Program-made: the position numbers and the translations under genes
The notes under the pieces: generated by a model
What the model saw: the letters and a program-made list of their open reading frames with translations, nothing else
Databases searched by the model: none
What the model was told of the DNA's origin: nothing
In this document: positions 34,535 through 41,223 of the stretch, piece after piece
Numbering within the stretch: the stretch's first letter is position 1
Layout: each line of letters starts with the position of its first letter
Assembly: GCA_017405065.1 (NCBI GenBank)
Contig: JAFRBD010000004.1
Coordinates: forward strand, 1 to 51,759
Direction of reading: 5' to 3'
Length of the DNA: 51,759 bases
Source of the DNA: Ruminococcus sp.
GTDB lineage: Bacteria > Bacillota > Clostridia > Oscillospirales > Acutalibacteraceae

Positions 34535-34579
34535 TGACTGTCATGATCCGAACCGTGGTTTTGACGGGCAAATTTCCGC
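34535..34579 (-). repeat. 45-bp inverted repeat, right copy
   Basis: Reverse complement of 32635-32679 with five differences. It lies 335 bp after the VirE stop, beyond the palindrome array. Confidence 0.8.
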
Positions 34580-34610
34580 CCGCTCACCGCCGGAATCCCG
34601 ATGAAACTGT

Positions 34611-34856
34611 CGCCGTACAGCAAAAGACCCCGCCGCCGGAGCGACAGGATCTCAGCTTGATATATGGGGCAGGGGAGGCGCTTACAGGGCGACGCCGTAC
34701 AGCAAAAGACCCCGCCGCCGGAGCGACAGGATCTCAGCTTGACGTATAGGGCAGGGGAGGCGCTTACAGGGCGACGCCGTACAGCAAAAGACCCCGCCGC
34801 CGGAGCGACAGGATCTCAGCTTGATATATGGGGCAGGGGAGCCGCTTACAGGGCGA
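34611..34856. repeat. Three exact 82-bp tandem repeats next to the pyrophosphorylase gene
   Basis: Units start at 34611, 34693 and 34775, each 82 bp and nearly identical (unit 2 differs at four or fewer sites in its middle; unit 3 at one). Each unit contains a copy of the last ~14 bp of the neighbouring minus-strand gene, including its stop codon. 82 is not a multiple of three, so it does not encode a protein repeat. Confidence 0.9.
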
Positions 34857-36069
34857 CGCCGTTTTTCTGTAACAGTACTCTGGCGCTTTCGACAGAGTCC
34901 ACGCCCGTGGGGTTTTTGATCGGAGCAAATTCCTTGTCCCTGATGACTTCAAAGGGCAGACAGCTCGAAAGCTGGTGGATCATATCGAGCACCAGCTGCT
35001 CAAACTTAAAACCGTTCGGTTCGTCCGGCTTGATGAGGACGCCGTTCTCGTCGATGTACGGGATCTTTTTCCTGACCACGTGCAGGGGCATTTTGTCGTC
35101 CGTCACTTTGGACAGCTCGTTTGTGCGGAAAAGATAGTTCAGGATGACGCCGTAGTTGTAAGCGGGATCGCCGTTCTCATCCTTCGCGTTCATCATCTCT
35201 TCCGACAGCTCATAGTACTCTACGATAGAAGGTCTGCCGTCTTCCAGACACATGACGCCGACCTTTTCATCCGGCGCCGCCTTGCGCACGACCTTGGCGC
35301 CGACCGCTGCATCTGCGAGGATCGTCGCGCCGATAAAGCAGGGGTCGCAGATGCGCTGAAGGACATTGTCTACCGCGAAAATGTTGATCCACTCGATCCC
35401 TTCATCGACCAGGATCCTGTCCAGACCGGCGCGTACCATGGAAGAATACCATCCGGCGTTGCCGTTCGGCGAGGTAGAGATATGGTCTTTGGCGTCCATA
35501 TAGAGCTTGCCGCTGAAATCACAGGCGGGCGCCATATCCTGCTTGAAGAAGACGACTCTGTCTGCGCGGTAGCCGAAATACGCGTGTTCCCGAAAGAATC
35601 TGACGGTCGCGTCGTTGTTCTTTTCACTGGTCATGACAAACAGCCTGATCCATGTATCCGTCTGTCTGACGACGTCAAGCAGGTTGGAAACGATCCGCTC
35701 AAAGATGTAGACGGGCTTAGTGACGCCGACGTCATACATCCCCTTCGGATTATCGGAGCCGAGTCGGGTGCCCATCCCGCCGGCGAGCAGCAGGGCGGCG
35801 GTTTTGCCTGCTTTGATGGCTGCCGTACCGACCTGTTCCAGCTCCTGACGGCGCGCCTCGATCTCATTTCGCTGCATTGCCGCGAGAGGGGAGAACGCGC
35901 CGCGCTCATCGCTCGCCCCGCAGCCGATCCTGTTCAGTACGGAAAAGTCGGTTTCGTCGATCTGCCTGAGCAGATTATCCTGCTGTTCTTCCGATAATTC
36001 GTCATAATACCGCAGGATATGCTCCTGACCGATGGCTGCTAATTTTGCTTTTGCTTGTGTGTAATCCAT
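34846..36069 (-). CDS. UDP-N-acetylglucosamine/UDP-sugar pyrophosphorylase (UDPGP family)
   Basis: 407 residues of the eukaryote-like UAP/UGP family (UDPGP). It makes UDP-HexNAc or UDP-glucose from UTP and sugar-1-phosphate. The nucleotide loop reads LLLAGGMGTRLGSDNPKGMY (family LAGGxGTRLGxxxPKG). Later motifs include ERIVSNLLDV, FFKQDMAPACDFSGK, PNGNAGWYSSMVRAG and EWINIFAVDNVLQR (metal-binding D-N-V). The C-terminal LYxKNGVAL-type tail ends at 34846. AAGGAGAT lies 5 bp before the ATG. A consensus promoter for this strand sits at 36307-36335, with a tiny leader frame between. UAP is favoured over UGP on motif grounds but the sugar is not proven. Confidence 0.9.
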   Translation of the reverse strand: MDYTQAKAKLAAIGQEHILRYYDELSEEQQDNLLRQIDETDFSVLNRIGCGASDERGAFSPLAAMQRNEIEARRQELEQVGTAAIKAGKTAALLLAGGMGTRLGSDNPKGMYDVGVTKPVYIFERIVSNLLDVVRQTDTWIRLFVMTSEKNNDATVRFFREHAYFGYRADRVVFFKQDMAPACDFSGKLYMDAKDHISTSPNGNAGWYSSMVRAGLDRILVDEGIEWINIFAVDNVLQRICDPCFIGATILADAAVGAKVVRKAAPDEKVGVMCLEDGRPSIVEYYELSEEMMNAKDENGDPAYNYGVILNYLFRTNELSKVTDDKMPLHVVRKKIPYIDENGVLIKPDEPNGFKFEQLVLDMIHQLSSCLPFEVIRDKEFAPIKNPTGVDSVESARVLLQKNGVAL

Positions 36070-36134
36070 GATGATCTCCTTTATATGATAAACGGTTATG
36101 ATCTGCTGCTGTCAGCGGATCGGTTCGTGCTGCG

Positions 36135-36245
36135 TCAAAAGTCCCTGAACTCAAAATCCCTTTCACGGACAAAATCGATCATGCCCTGACAGATCGCCGC
36201 CGACGGGTTGTAAAACGGAGTGATGACAGAGATATCATCATTCAT
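36135..36245 (-). CDS. Possible 36-residue leader peptide
   Basis: A short frame beginning MNDDISVITPFYNP and ending RERDFEFRDF lies between a perfect-spacing promoter and the pyrophosphorylase gene. AAGGAA is ~12 bp upstream and a second AAGGA touches the ATG. The first ten residues vaguely resemble the N-terminus of GT2 glycosyltransferases, so a gene remnant is also possible. Low confidence. Confidence 0.3.
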   Translation of the reverse strand: MNDDISVITPFYNPSAAICQGMIDFVRERDFEFRDF

Positions 36246-36306
36246 TCCTTCGCGGTCTTCCTTATCACACGATCACGTTGACCGGCAGCGCAGATCCTAT
36301 AAAACA

Positions 36307-36335
36307 ATCATATCAAATCAGATGAATACTGTCAA
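36307..36335 (-). promoter_or_regulatory. Consensus promoter toward the pyrophosphorylase gene
   Basis: On the minus strand, perfect TTGACA (36330-36335), 17-bp spacer and TATGAT (36307-36312). The leader to the pyrophosphorylase ATG would be about 230 nt. Confidence 0.7.
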
Positions 36336-36582
36336 TGATTATCCGAAATATGTCGAGCTGCATATCCGAAATATGTCGAGCTGCTTTAAGGAGCTGCCTC
36401 TCATCTGCAGCTGCGTTTTTGCTCTGACCGCACCGATCGATCATCCGCCTTCCGTATGATCGCGGAGATGTCCGCGCCCGTAAGTGATGATATCCTGCTC
36501 GGATCTCTGAACAAGACGCAGGCGCTTTTCCCGATACGGCAAAATGTGATGACGATGTTCCGCCGTTTTTTGATTCTTGTCC

Positions 36583-36611
36583 TTGTAATATTATCGCCTT
36601 TGTGATAGTAT
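36583..36611 (+). promoter_or_regulatory. Promoter of the cystatin-like lipoprotein gene
   Basis: TTGTAA (36583-36588), 17-bp spacer, TAGTAT (36606-36611); start codon ~80 bp downstream. Confidence 0.5.
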
Positions 36612-36693
36612 AAAAAAAGAGCGTGTCAGCTCATACATCAACCGTATACCAACCCGTATTTCAACACAGAAATCAGGTACAGGAGGAATCATC

Positions 36694-37401
36694 ATGAAAA
36701 GAATCACAGCGATCATCTTGATCGGACTTATGGCGGCGGCGTCTCTGGCGGCGTGCGGACAGCAGGCGTCCACTCAGGCGACCGAGGCAGCCATAGCGAC
36801 AGAAGCTTCAGGGGAGGAGGCGATATCCGGAGGATACACCGCTCCCGCATCACCCGTTGTGACAGACGAGGTAAAAACCCTGCTGAGCAAGGCGACCGAG
36901 GGTCAGGACGGCGTGGGGTATACTCCTGTCGCGCTGCTCGGCACACAGGTGGTCGCAGGCACCAATTATCTGATCCTGTGCAAGACCGCTCCCGTCACCG
37001 CAGACGCGCAGTCGACCTACGCTCTGGTGACCGTCTATGAGGATCTGAACGGTAACGCCCAAATCACCGAGGTGCAGCAGAGCACGGCAGAAGCGCCTGT
37101 CACCGCAGAGGACGGCAGCACCCTTTCCGGCGGCTATACCGAGCCCGAAACCCCCGTTGTGACCGACGAATCTAAGTCGGCGATGAGCAAGGCGACCGAG
37201 GGTCTGGACGGCGCTTCCTATGAGGCGAAGGCTCTGTTGGGAACGCAGGTGGTCGCAGGCACCAATTACAAGCTCCTGTGCACAGTCACGCCCGTGACCG
37301 AGAACCCTGTTTCCGAGTATGCGGTCGTCACCGTTTATGAGGATCTGAACGGCAGCGCCGAGATATCCGAAACGGTCAAATTCTCCGCGGCGCAAAACTA
37401 A
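36694..37401 (+). CDS. Lipoprotein with two tandem cystatin-like modules
   Basis: 235 residues. A lipoprotein signal peptide ends in LAAC (Cys21), then a Thr/Ala/Glu linker. Two modules repeat with an exact 100-residue period: SGGYTxPxxPVVTDE, KATEGxDGxxYxxxALLGTQ, then VVAGTNYxxLC, and a VTVYEDLNG strand. The segment GTQVVAGTNY (residues 83-92 and 183-192) is the first-hairpin consensus (QxVxG) of animal and plant cystatins, and a conserved Gly lies before the helix as in stefins. This suggests a cysteine-protease inhibitor or a look-alike fold on the cell surface. AGGAGG is 7 bp upstream of the ATG. Inhibitor activity is inference; the motif is directly visible. Confidence 0.85.
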   Translation: MKRITAIILIGLMAAASLAACGQQASTQATEAAIATEASGEEAISGGYTAPASPVVTDEVKTLLSKATEGQDGVGYTPVALLGTQVVAGTNYLILCKTAPVTADAQSTYALVTVYEDLNGNAQITEVQQSTAEAPVTAEDGSTLSGGYTEPETPVVTDESKSAMSKATEGLDGASYEAKALLGTQVVAGTNYKLLCTVTPVTENPVSEYAVVTVYEDLNGSAEISETVKFSAAQN

Positions 37402-37412
37402 CGCAGCGCCAT

Positions 37413-37461
37413 GAACAATACTATTGCGGCGCGAAAGCCGCCGATATCACATCGGAACAGC
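37413..37461 (+). repeat. 49-bp direct duplication, left copy
   Basis: Identical at 48 of 49 positions to 40296-40344. It begins 12 bp after the lipoprotein stop. Confidence 0.8.
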
Positions 37462-37550
37462 TTCTGAGACTGATGTTCAAAACCATATTAAGAAAATCAT
37501 TTTCAGAGTAAAAAGCTGTTTACTTAACTTCAAAAAGAATACATGAAAAA

Positions 37551-37590
37551 AAGAGCTGATTTGATAAAAATATCAAGTCGGCTCTTTTTT
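37551..37590. terminator. Bidirectional terminator
   Basis: A 16-bp stem with one G-T type mismatch region (37551-37566 with 37571-37586), 4-nt loop, T6 on the plus side and A7 on the other side, suiting both convergent transcripts. Confidence 0.85.
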
Positions 37591-37734
37591 GCAGCGAAAA
37601 CAACATGAGGTTTTTAAGCTGATAAAGTGAAGGCGGCGCCGCATAATTCAAGGCGCACGCCCTGCTTGAGTATGATTCCGTCAGCCGAAAAACCTTACTT
37701 CACAATCCGCGTACCTGAATGGGGCGGCGTTGCC

Positions 37735-38379
37735 TCAGGTATTCTCTTTCAGCATTTTATTTCCTTTTATCATATAGATCAGGAACATGAAGTATTCAAC
37801 AGTTTTCAGGATATTCGCGACCACATCGAACGGGAGCGCGATTTCTTCGCCTTGCTTATGACCGTAAATGATCTCGATGATCCTCACGATGACTTCGAAA
37901 AGGATACCGAGGTAGATCACCGTGAAGATCCTCTTTCCCTTTTGGGTGAACTCCGGCTTGCCGAGGTGTTGCGAGAGGTGCATGATCCCGTGGATGATAT
38001 AGTGTACGAAGAAGAAATACGCGACGTCTCCGGCGATCGAGAGCATCAGATAGACCGTTTCATTTTCAAGGAAAAACGCCGACGCGACAATGAGGACGAT
38101 CATGGCGATCACCGCGTACAGCGAAACTTTAAAAGCGGGCTCATCCCTGCTCGCGGCGGTAATGCCGAAGATCTCCGCAACATATGCCGCGACATACATG
38201 GCGATGATCACAAGCATGACGATACCGGCTGCGCCGAGCGCGAAGTTGTCCGGCTTTGCGGCGTCATCACCCGAAAAAGCCAGAACAGACATGATCACAG
38301 CGAGGATCGACGCCGCCAGCGCGAGTAACTCTGCTGTCACTATCAATTTAAGACCCTTTGATGCGTTCGTATATTTCAT
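37735..38379 (-). CDS. Conserved membrane protein, function unknown
   Basis: 214 residues with about six membrane helices: LIVTAELLALAASILAVIMS, LGAAGIVMLVIIAMYVAAYV, SLYAVIAMIVLIVASAFFL, YLMLSIAGDVAYFFFVHYII, FTVIYLGILFEVIVRIIEII and a last segment near TVEYFMFLIYMI. It reads like the all-helical membrane proteins of Clostridia without assigned Pfam function. The ATG at 38379 follows AGGAGG by 8 bp; a longer frame to 38421 lacks a ribosome site. Downstream of the two-component genes on the same strand (139-bp gap), so co-transcription is possible. I do not recognise a family. Confidence 0.7.
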   Translation of the reverse strand: MKYTNASKGLKLIVTAELLALAASILAVIMSVLAFSGDDAAKPDNFALGAAGIVMLVIIAMYVAAYVAEIFGITAASRDEPAFKVSLYAVIAMIVLIVASAFFLENETVYLMLSIAGDVAYFFFVHYIIHGIMHLSQHLGKPEFTQKGKRIFTVIYLGILFEVIVRIIEIIYGHKQGEEIALPFDVVANILKTVEYFMFLIYMIKGNKMLKENT

Positions 38380-38517
38380 ATGACCCCTCCTGATTTTAGT
38401 TTTGCAGACTGCCAACTTCACGATAAATACTGCCGCTGAAAGAACAGCTATGGCTTTTTTATTTTCAGATTCCTTTTTTCTTTGTTTTCATCATGTCTGT
38501 GTATCAAGCAGATCGGT

Positions 38518-39606
38518 TCAGTGCCGTATCGTTACTCTCACCAATGTACCGCCGCCTTCTCGGGGAGCGATCTCCGATGTGCCCCTGCACATCATTTCGA
38601 GGCGCCGGCGGATATTGTTCAGGGCGATATGCGGCTCGTTATCGTTGGCGGGAACAAAGCCCGGTCCGTCGTTCTCGACGATGATCTCGCCCCCGCCGGT
38701 CGTCTGACGGGTCTTGACCTCGATATGGAGCGGTTCGCCGGTAGGGTCCATGCCGTGCTTGACGGCGTTTTCCACAAGGGGCTGCAGCGTCAGCGGCGGT
38801 ACACGAAAGAGCGTATGCGGTGTGTCGTATTTGACGAACAGTCTGCCCTCGTGCTGCGCCTGCTCCACGGCGAGATATGCCTGCGTATGCTTCAGCTCGT
38901 CGCTGAAGGGAATGGTTTCCTCGCTCGTGATCGCGGTGAAGTTCTTTCGCAGATATTCGGTGAAGTCCATAGTGACCTGCTGCGCCTTGTCCGCGTCCAG
39001 CTTACAAAGGTAATAGATGGTCGCCATCGTGTTATAGATGAAGTGAGGGCGCATTTGCAGTACCATGATGCTGGCGCGCTGATGGGCGATCTGACGCTCC
39101 TGACGTATATTGTTATCCATATTATCCGAGAGGATCAGAGCGAATGATACCAGAGCGAAAAGCGTGATACCGAATACCACTGCGATCTCAACCTCATAGA
39201 ACATATGGATAAGGAGGACCGTGGTCATATACAGCAAATAGATCAGAAGAGCGATAAAATACTGTTTCGGCAGTTTTTTGATCCTGAAGAACAAGCCCGT
39301 TGTGTTGAGGATCATGCACACGGCAAGCGGCGTCACGAAATACGCCCAGAACGGACCGCGGAAAAACCGATTGTCCGGCGTAACGAAGTAAAAGACGTCT
39401 GTGAACTGAGTGGCTGCCATCATGATGAAGTATATGCCGAGAACCGCTGTTACGAGCCGGAACAGCACGCTGCTGACGATTTTTTCGCCGCTGTAATGCA
39501 GAAGAAAGAGCGTAGGCATGAATATCGGCGTCACAAGGAACAGATCTTCCAGCAGATAGGTGATCCTTGACGCGGCGGCCTTGGTGGGATCGTACCAGAA
39601 GAACAA
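38518..39606 (-). CDS. LytS/NatK-like histidine kinase, probably N-terminally truncated
   Basis: About 362 residues. Five or six membrane helices fill residues ~15-180. The cytoplasmic part has a His_kinase-type phosphorylation motif LQMRPHFIYNTMATIYYL (His in RPHFIYN) and a HATPase_c domain with N box PLVENAVKHGM, G1 VENDGPGF and G2 region NNIRRRLEMMCRGT. The frame starts at TTG 39606 with no ribosome site, and its first residues (FFWYDPTKAAASRITYLLED) read like the middle of a helix-loop unit rather than a start. A stop codon in this frame lies just upstream. The sequence immediately before it belongs to a receiver domain in another frame, so a deletion fused two genes here. Confidence 0.8.
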   Translation of the reverse strand: MFFWYDPTKAAASRITYLLEDLFLVTPIFMPTLFLLHYSGEKIVSSVLFRLVTAVLGIYFIMMAATQFTDVFYFVTPDNRFFRGPFWAYFVTPLAVCMILNTTGLFFRIKKLPKQYFIALLIYLLYMTTVLLIHMFYEVEIAVVFGITLFALVSFALILSDNMDNNIRQERQIAHQRASIMVLQMRPHFIYNTMATIYYLCKLDADKAQQVTMDFTEYLRKNFTAITSEETIPFSDELKHTQAYLAVEQAQHEGRLFVKYDTPHTLFRVPPLTLQPLVENAVKHGMDPTGEPLHIEVKTRQTTGGGEIIVENDGPGFVPANDNEPHIALNNIRRRLEMMCRGTSEIAPREGGGTLVRVTIRH

Positions 39607-40009
39607 GGCTAATTATCGTTCCCATCTCAATATCAAGGAAAGCGAGCGAGACGCGGTTTGCCTTTGCGTATTCAACAGCTTCCGACGGGTCTATAAAGCC
39701 TGTGACCGAGGCGTTCGGTATGACCTGTTCAATGATTGGCAGACTTCCGTTGACGATGATCTTGTTATCATCTACCATAATGACGTTAGGGTGCTCGTCG
39801 CTTTGTGCCGAAGCATTGAGCAATACATATACGTCCACGCCTAAAATCTCAGCGAGTCGGGACATCATTGCGGCGTCAGGCAGACGGCTGCCGTTTTCCC
39901 ACCGGGACACCGCAGATTTGGTAACGAACATTTTTTCTGCCAACGCCTGCTGTGAAAGGCCTTTATCTGTTCGCGGTTTCTTCAAAGTATCCGCAAAAAT
40001 CATATTCAT
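39607..40009 (-). pseudogene. XRE-type regulator with truncated receiver domain
   Basis: The frame starts MNMIFADTLKKPRTDKGLSQ and carries a clear helix-turn-helix (LSQQALAEKMFVTKSAVSRW, ENGSRLPD). After a linker, a receiver domain begins NVIMVDDNKIIVNGSLPIIE with the acidic pair DD and reaches the phosphoacceptor strand VSLAFLDIEMG. The receiver then stops: the next residues (from about 39607 leftward) are an out-of-frame reading of the adjacent kinase gene. An intact receiver needs ~65 more residues, including the conserved Lys. GAGGAG lies 9 bp upstream of the ATG. It may still express a DNA-binding fragment; the open frame formally continues to 39194. Confidence 0.7.
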
Positions 40010-40104
40010 ATCATTTTGCTCCTCGAATCACTATTGATCTGATTATAAGTTTAACTGATGTAGAAAGAGAAAACAAGAAATCTGATAAAAATATATGTGT
40101 TTTT

Positions 40105-40123
40105 TGTTGACATTCTGTCAACA
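40105..40123. promoter_or_regulatory. Perfect 8-3-8 palindrome, candidate operator for the XRE gene
   Basis: TGTTGACA-TTC-TGTCAACA lies 96 bp upstream of the XRE start codon. A TATAAT for that gene lies between (minus strand, near 40040). Autoregulation by the XRE protein is a guess. Confidence 0.4.
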
Positions 40124-40137
40124 GCCATTGGATAAGG

Positions 40138-40254
40138 TACAATGTATACAAGCATTTGGATAAAAAAAGAATAATAAAACAGAAGCGGGATGTATGAAAG
40201 AAATAAAGTTTACCCCCTTGTAACAGCCGTTTGTATACACCTTTGTATACAAGC
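40138..40254 (+). repeat. 117-bp direct duplication, right copy
   Basis: Three substitutions relative to 34380-34496 over 117 aligned bases without gaps. It carries TGTATACA palindromes but no VirE gene. Confidence 0.85.
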
Positions 40255-40295
40255 AGACTGACAAAAATTACTATCAATAATTTAAGCGTCATCGC

Positions 40296-40344
40296 GAACA
40301 ATACTATTGCGGCGCGAAAGCCACCGATATCACATCGGAACAGC
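40296..40344 (+). repeat. 49-bp direct duplication, right copy
   Basis: One mismatch with 37413-37461. Confidence 0.8.
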
Positions 40345-40500
40345 AGGACAGAGGCGCCGACACCGGCTGCAAGCGCGCCTGTTTTTCTTCGTTTGCCCGC
40401 AAAGGATTCTGTTCTTCAACGAGGTTCAGCGATACCGGCGCAGGAATACGAACGAAAAACCGTCGCGCCGGCAGCTTTGAATCTGAAAAGGAGAAGAACC

Positions 40501-40692
40501 ATGTCCAAGAACAATATCGTTGTTCCCGAGGCGAAGGACGCTCTGGAGCGCTTCAAGATGGAAGCCGCTTCTGAGGTAGGCGTCAGCCTCAAGCAGGGCT
40601 ATAACGGTGACCTGACCTCTAAGCAGGCAGGCTCCATCGGCGGTCAGATGGTCAAAAAGATGATCGAGTCCTACGAAAACGGTCTTAAGTAA
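40501..40692 (+). CDS. Alpha/beta-type small acid-soluble spore protein
   Basis: 63 residues. SASPs coat and protect DNA in the dormant spore. The protein has the family core: VPEAKDALERFKMEAASEVG (first signature, containing the GPR protease cleavage region E-x-A/S), then GYNGDLTSKQAGSIGGQMVK (second signature, G-D-L/I-T-S/A-R/K-x-x-G-x-x-G-G). AAGGAG lies 7 bp before the ATG. The frame is open for a further 90 codons upstream, but that stretch is repeat-derived and has no ribosome site. Expression under forespore SigG is expected from the family; I cannot identify the promoter with confidence. It shows that the host can sporulate or descends from a spore former. Confidence 0.95.
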   Translation: MSKNNIVVPEAKDALERFKMEAASEVGVSLKQGYNGDLTSKQAGSIGGQMVKKMIESYENGLK

Positions 40693-40705
40693 TTAAGCTG
40701 TAAGA

Positions 40706-40738
40706 TGAACCCGTCGGATTGCGCTCCGGCGGGTTTTG
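40706..40738 (+). terminator. Intrinsic terminator of the spore-protein gene
   Basis: GAACCCGTCGG pairs with CCGGCGGGTTTT (one mismatch) around a GC-rich loop, 14 bp after the stop. Confidence 0.8.
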
Positions 40739-40746
40739 TCTGTTTG

Positions 40747-40779
40747 CGGAAGGAGCAAGCTCCCTAAAGAATCGATCAT
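40747..40779 (+). repeat. 33-bp perfect direct repeat, left copy
   Basis: Identical to 40996-41028. The pair brackets a ~215-bp stretch with hairpins (CCTTCCCCTTGAGGGGAAGG near 40788-40807) and further short repeats (GAAAGGCTT, GCCTCAT). Confidence 0.85.
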
Positions 40780-41223
40780 ACTCAAGCCTTCCCCTTGAGG
40801 GGAAGGTGGGCTTTTCGGCTCCTAAAGGACACGTGTGTCCGCCGAAAAGGTCGGATGAGGTGGAAAGGCTTCTGCCTCATGCCGTTAATTGATGGAACGG
40901 AAAGGCTTACGCCTCATCCGTCTCGCTCAGTCGATCGACTCTTAATCATCAACCGTCAATCATCAAACAATAGGGGATGAGCAAATCTTTTCAGACGGAA
41001 GGAGCAAGCTCCCTAAAGAATCGATCATCAACCACTAATTGTTAACATTTCGTTAATCTTCTCTATTAGAATTAAACTGTCGATAAACAATGGTAATATA
41101 TAATAAATATATGGGGTGAAGTTTCACTCTCGTTGTTAATGTTACACAACATACGGTATCGCTATTTGTGCGTTTTACCGATGTGCTGTGATCTCTTGCA
41201 GTTTTGATTCTATAGGAGAAATT
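40780..41223. other. Repeat-rich intergenic region
   Basis: No gene seen. It contains a strong hairpin at about 40788-40807, two copies of GGAAAGGCTTNNGCCTCAT (near 40861 and 40899), a stretch of heptamer-like ATCATCA units (40943-40970) and the right 33-bp repeat. An A/T-rich leader with TATAAT-like boxes near 41099 follows, before the next gene. Confidence 0.6.
40996..41028 (+). repeat. 33-bp perfect direct repeat, right copy
   Basis: Identical to 40747-40779; separated from it by 216 bp. Confidence 0.85.

Larger units (their letters stand above)
32535..34579. mobile_element. Putative small mobile or relic element carrying a VirE-family gene
   Basis: A 45-bp sequence at 32635-32679 recurs inverted at 34535-34579 with 40 of 45 positions identical. 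The pair encloses the VirE gene and an array of TGTATACA palindromes. A further inverted copy of the core (CTGTCATGATCCGAACC, 32538-32554) lies outside the left arm. The right-end sequence between 34380 and 34496 is duplicated 5.8 kb away. No integrase or transposase gene is visible. The boundaries are inferred from the repeats only. Confidence 0.45.
36070..36693. other. Long intergenic region with two outward promoters and a short direct repeat
   Basis: About 620 bp. It contains a leftward consensus promoter (36307-36335), a 36-codon leader frame (36135-36245, minus), a 21-bp direct repeat ATCCGAAATATGTCGAGCTGC at 36341-36361 and 36364-36384, and a rightward promoter (36583-36611) for the lipoprotein gene. 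A 79-codon plus-strand frame at 36220-36459 looks spurious. Confidence 0.6.
37402..37734. other. Intergenic region with a dispersed 49-bp repeat and a bidirectional terminator
   Basis: About 330 bp between the convergent lipoprotein and membrane-protein genes. The 49-bp repeat at 37413-37461 recurs at 40296-40344 with one mismatch. No gene is evident. Confidence 0.6.
40010..40500. other. Mosaic intergenic region upstream of the spore-protein gene
   Basis: About 490 bp. From left: an A/T-rich leader of the XRE gene, an 8-3-8 palindrome (40105-40123), the right copy of the 117-bp duplication (40138-40254), the right copy of the 49-bp duplication (40296-40344) and GC-rich sequence leading to the spore-protein gene. 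No gene of its own is evident. Confidence 0.7.

Noticed and set aside
34060..34623. A 187-codon minus-strand frame rich in VYT/TKVYTN
   Set aside because: The apparent repeats are the TGTATACA palindromes read through; they are DNA sites, not protein.
36220..36459. A 79-codon plus-strand frame
   Set aside because: It spans a leftward promoter and a 21-bp direct repeat and has no ribosome site.
39194..39606. C-terminal continuation of the XRE-receiver protein to 39194
   Set aside because: Beyond the junction the residues lose receiver features and are the kinase gene in another frame, where the kinase frame gives clear membrane helices.
40231..40500. N-terminal extension of the spore protein
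   Set aside because: It lies in duplicated non-coding sequence, and the SASP family length (about 63 residues) and ribosome site fit the ATG at 40501.
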